Below are positions 5,402 to 5,951 of a stretch of DNA of 5,951 bases, one piece after another. The stretch's first letter is position 1, and each line of letters starts with the position of its first letter. Both the position numbers and the translations under genes were made by a program. Below the pieces are notes generated by a model, which made no database searches, was not told the DNA's origin, and saw only the letters and a program-made list of their open reading frames with translations. The stretch is from Belnapia sp. (GTDB lineage: Bacteria; Pseudomonadota; Alphaproteobacteria; Acetobacterales; Acetobacteraceae), in NCBI GenBank assembly GCA_028291445.1, contig JAQGIA010000030.1, positions 1 through 5,951 on the forward strand. The letters are read 5' to 3'.

Positions 5402-5951
5402 AGGCCGGAGACGACGCCGTGGCGCCAGCCAGAACCAAGTTAGCGTCACCACCTGCCCGGCCAAGGTCAAGCCCAGCGCCCAGGAATACCCCGCCGGGTC
5501 CCAGCCGCCCGCGGCGGTGCGGGGCCAGAGGTCGAGGACGAGGCCGATGACGTTCTGCAGCACGAAGACCAGCGCCAGCATGCTGCCGTTGAGCGCGGTG
5601 GCGACGCGGCCGGTCATCGCCGGCGGGAAACGCTGCGCCAGCACGGCATAGGCGACCGGGCCGGTCGAGCCGACGCAGGCGAAGCCGAACCACAGCACCG
5701 AGAGCACCACCACCCCCTGCGGCGCCGTGATCAGCAGGGCCTGCATCACCGCCATGGCGCCGATGCCGGCGAAGGGCACCAGCATCGGGTCGAGGCCGCG
5801 ATTGTGTAGGGCGGAGGCGAGCTGGCCGCTGACCAGCTGGCCGGTCATCATCCCCAGCGCATAGAACAGCAGCACCCCGGCGCGGGCGCCGTCTTCCAGC
5901 CCGCCCACGTCGCGCAGCCAGGGCCCGGCCCAGAGCCCCTGGTAGGTGAAG
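5393..5951 (-). CDS. Major facilitator superfamily transporter (partial, C-terminal part)
   Basis: Reading the minus strand from the right edge gives about 185 residues beginning FTYQGLWAGPWLRDVGGLEDGAR and ending at TAG; the N-terminal half is outside the window. The frame is open to the edge, so the GTG at 5908 is an internal codon rather than a start. QGLWAGPWLRDV is a motif I associate with a group of MFS carriers, where it follows helix 7. Five hydrophobic helices follow: VLLFYALGMMTGQLVSGQLA, LVPFAGIGAMAVMQALLIT, VVVLSVLWFGFACVGSTGPV, MLALVFVLQNVIGLVLDL and WALGLTLAGQVVTLTWFWLA, fitting helices 8-12 of a twelve-helix protein. The tail APRRRLRPAI is positively charged, as expected for a cytoplasmic end. 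Substrate is unknown; sugar, drug or metabolite export are all possible. It is the first visible gene of the probable MFS-PPK2-small protein operon. Confidence 0.88.
   Translation of the reverse strand, partial: FTYQGLWAGPWLRDVGGLEDGARAGVLLFYALGMMTGQLVSGQLASALHNRGLDPMLVPFAGIGAMAVMQALLITAPQGVVVLSVLWFGFACVGSTGPVAYAVLAQRFPPAMTGRVATALNGSMLALVFVLQNVIGLVLDLWPRTAAGGWDPAGYSWALGLTLAGQVVTLTWFWLAPRRRLRPAI

Noticed and set aside
4463..5443. Plus-strand 326-codon open frame opposite PPK2
   Set aside because: PPK2 motifs on the minus strand are unambiguous; this is its antisense shadow.

Overview
The window is GC-rich DNA whose codons strongly favour G or C in the third position. Several long open frames lie antisense to real genes, as expected at this GC content. 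The gene set suggests an alphaproteobacterium of the Acetobacteraceae (Roseomonas-like): a Bug/TctC-type solute receptor without its own permease, an EHN-type epoxide hydrolase, a class III-like PPK2 and an MFS carrier. That placement is inference from gene style and composition; no rRNA or marker gene is present.

Layout. (1) Positions 1-685, minus strand: N-terminal 228 residues of an epoxide hydrolase, cut by the left edge. (2) 686-907: divergent intergenic region holding an array of 22/23-bp units (45-bp higher-order period), each with a small GC hairpin. (3) 908-1879, plus strand: a tripartite tricarboxylate transporter (Bug/TctC) periplasmic receptor with a signal peptide. (4) 1889-3963, minus strand: two family 2 glycosyltransferases joined by an ATGA stop/start overlap, convergent with the receptor gene across only 9 bp. 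(5) 3964-4157: an intergenic stretch poorer in GC than its surroundings, with a bulged inverted repeat upstream of the glycosyltransferase pair. (6) 4158-5951, minus strand: a probable operon reading MFS transporter (C-terminal part only) -> PPK2 polyphosphate:nucleotide phosphotransferase -> unrecognised 100-residue protein, with gaps of 24 and 26 bp.

How the genes may work together. The two glycosyltransferases are almost certainly co-translated and probably act on the same surface glycan, although no flippase, polymerase or sugar-nucleotide gene is visible. PPK2 uses polyphosphate to recharge nucleotides; the small downstream protein may be functionally linked, but nothing in its sequence shows how. 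The epoxide hydrolase and the receptor share one divergent control region and could belong to one catabolic theme, which is speculative.

No complete new system (defence island, mobile element, CRISPR, secondary-metabolite cluster) is visible. The points most worth a second look are the hairpin tandem array in the divergent promoter region, the PPK2-linked small protein, the repeat-derived C-terminal tail of the first glycosyltransferase, and the hairpin ahead of the glycosyltransferase operon.
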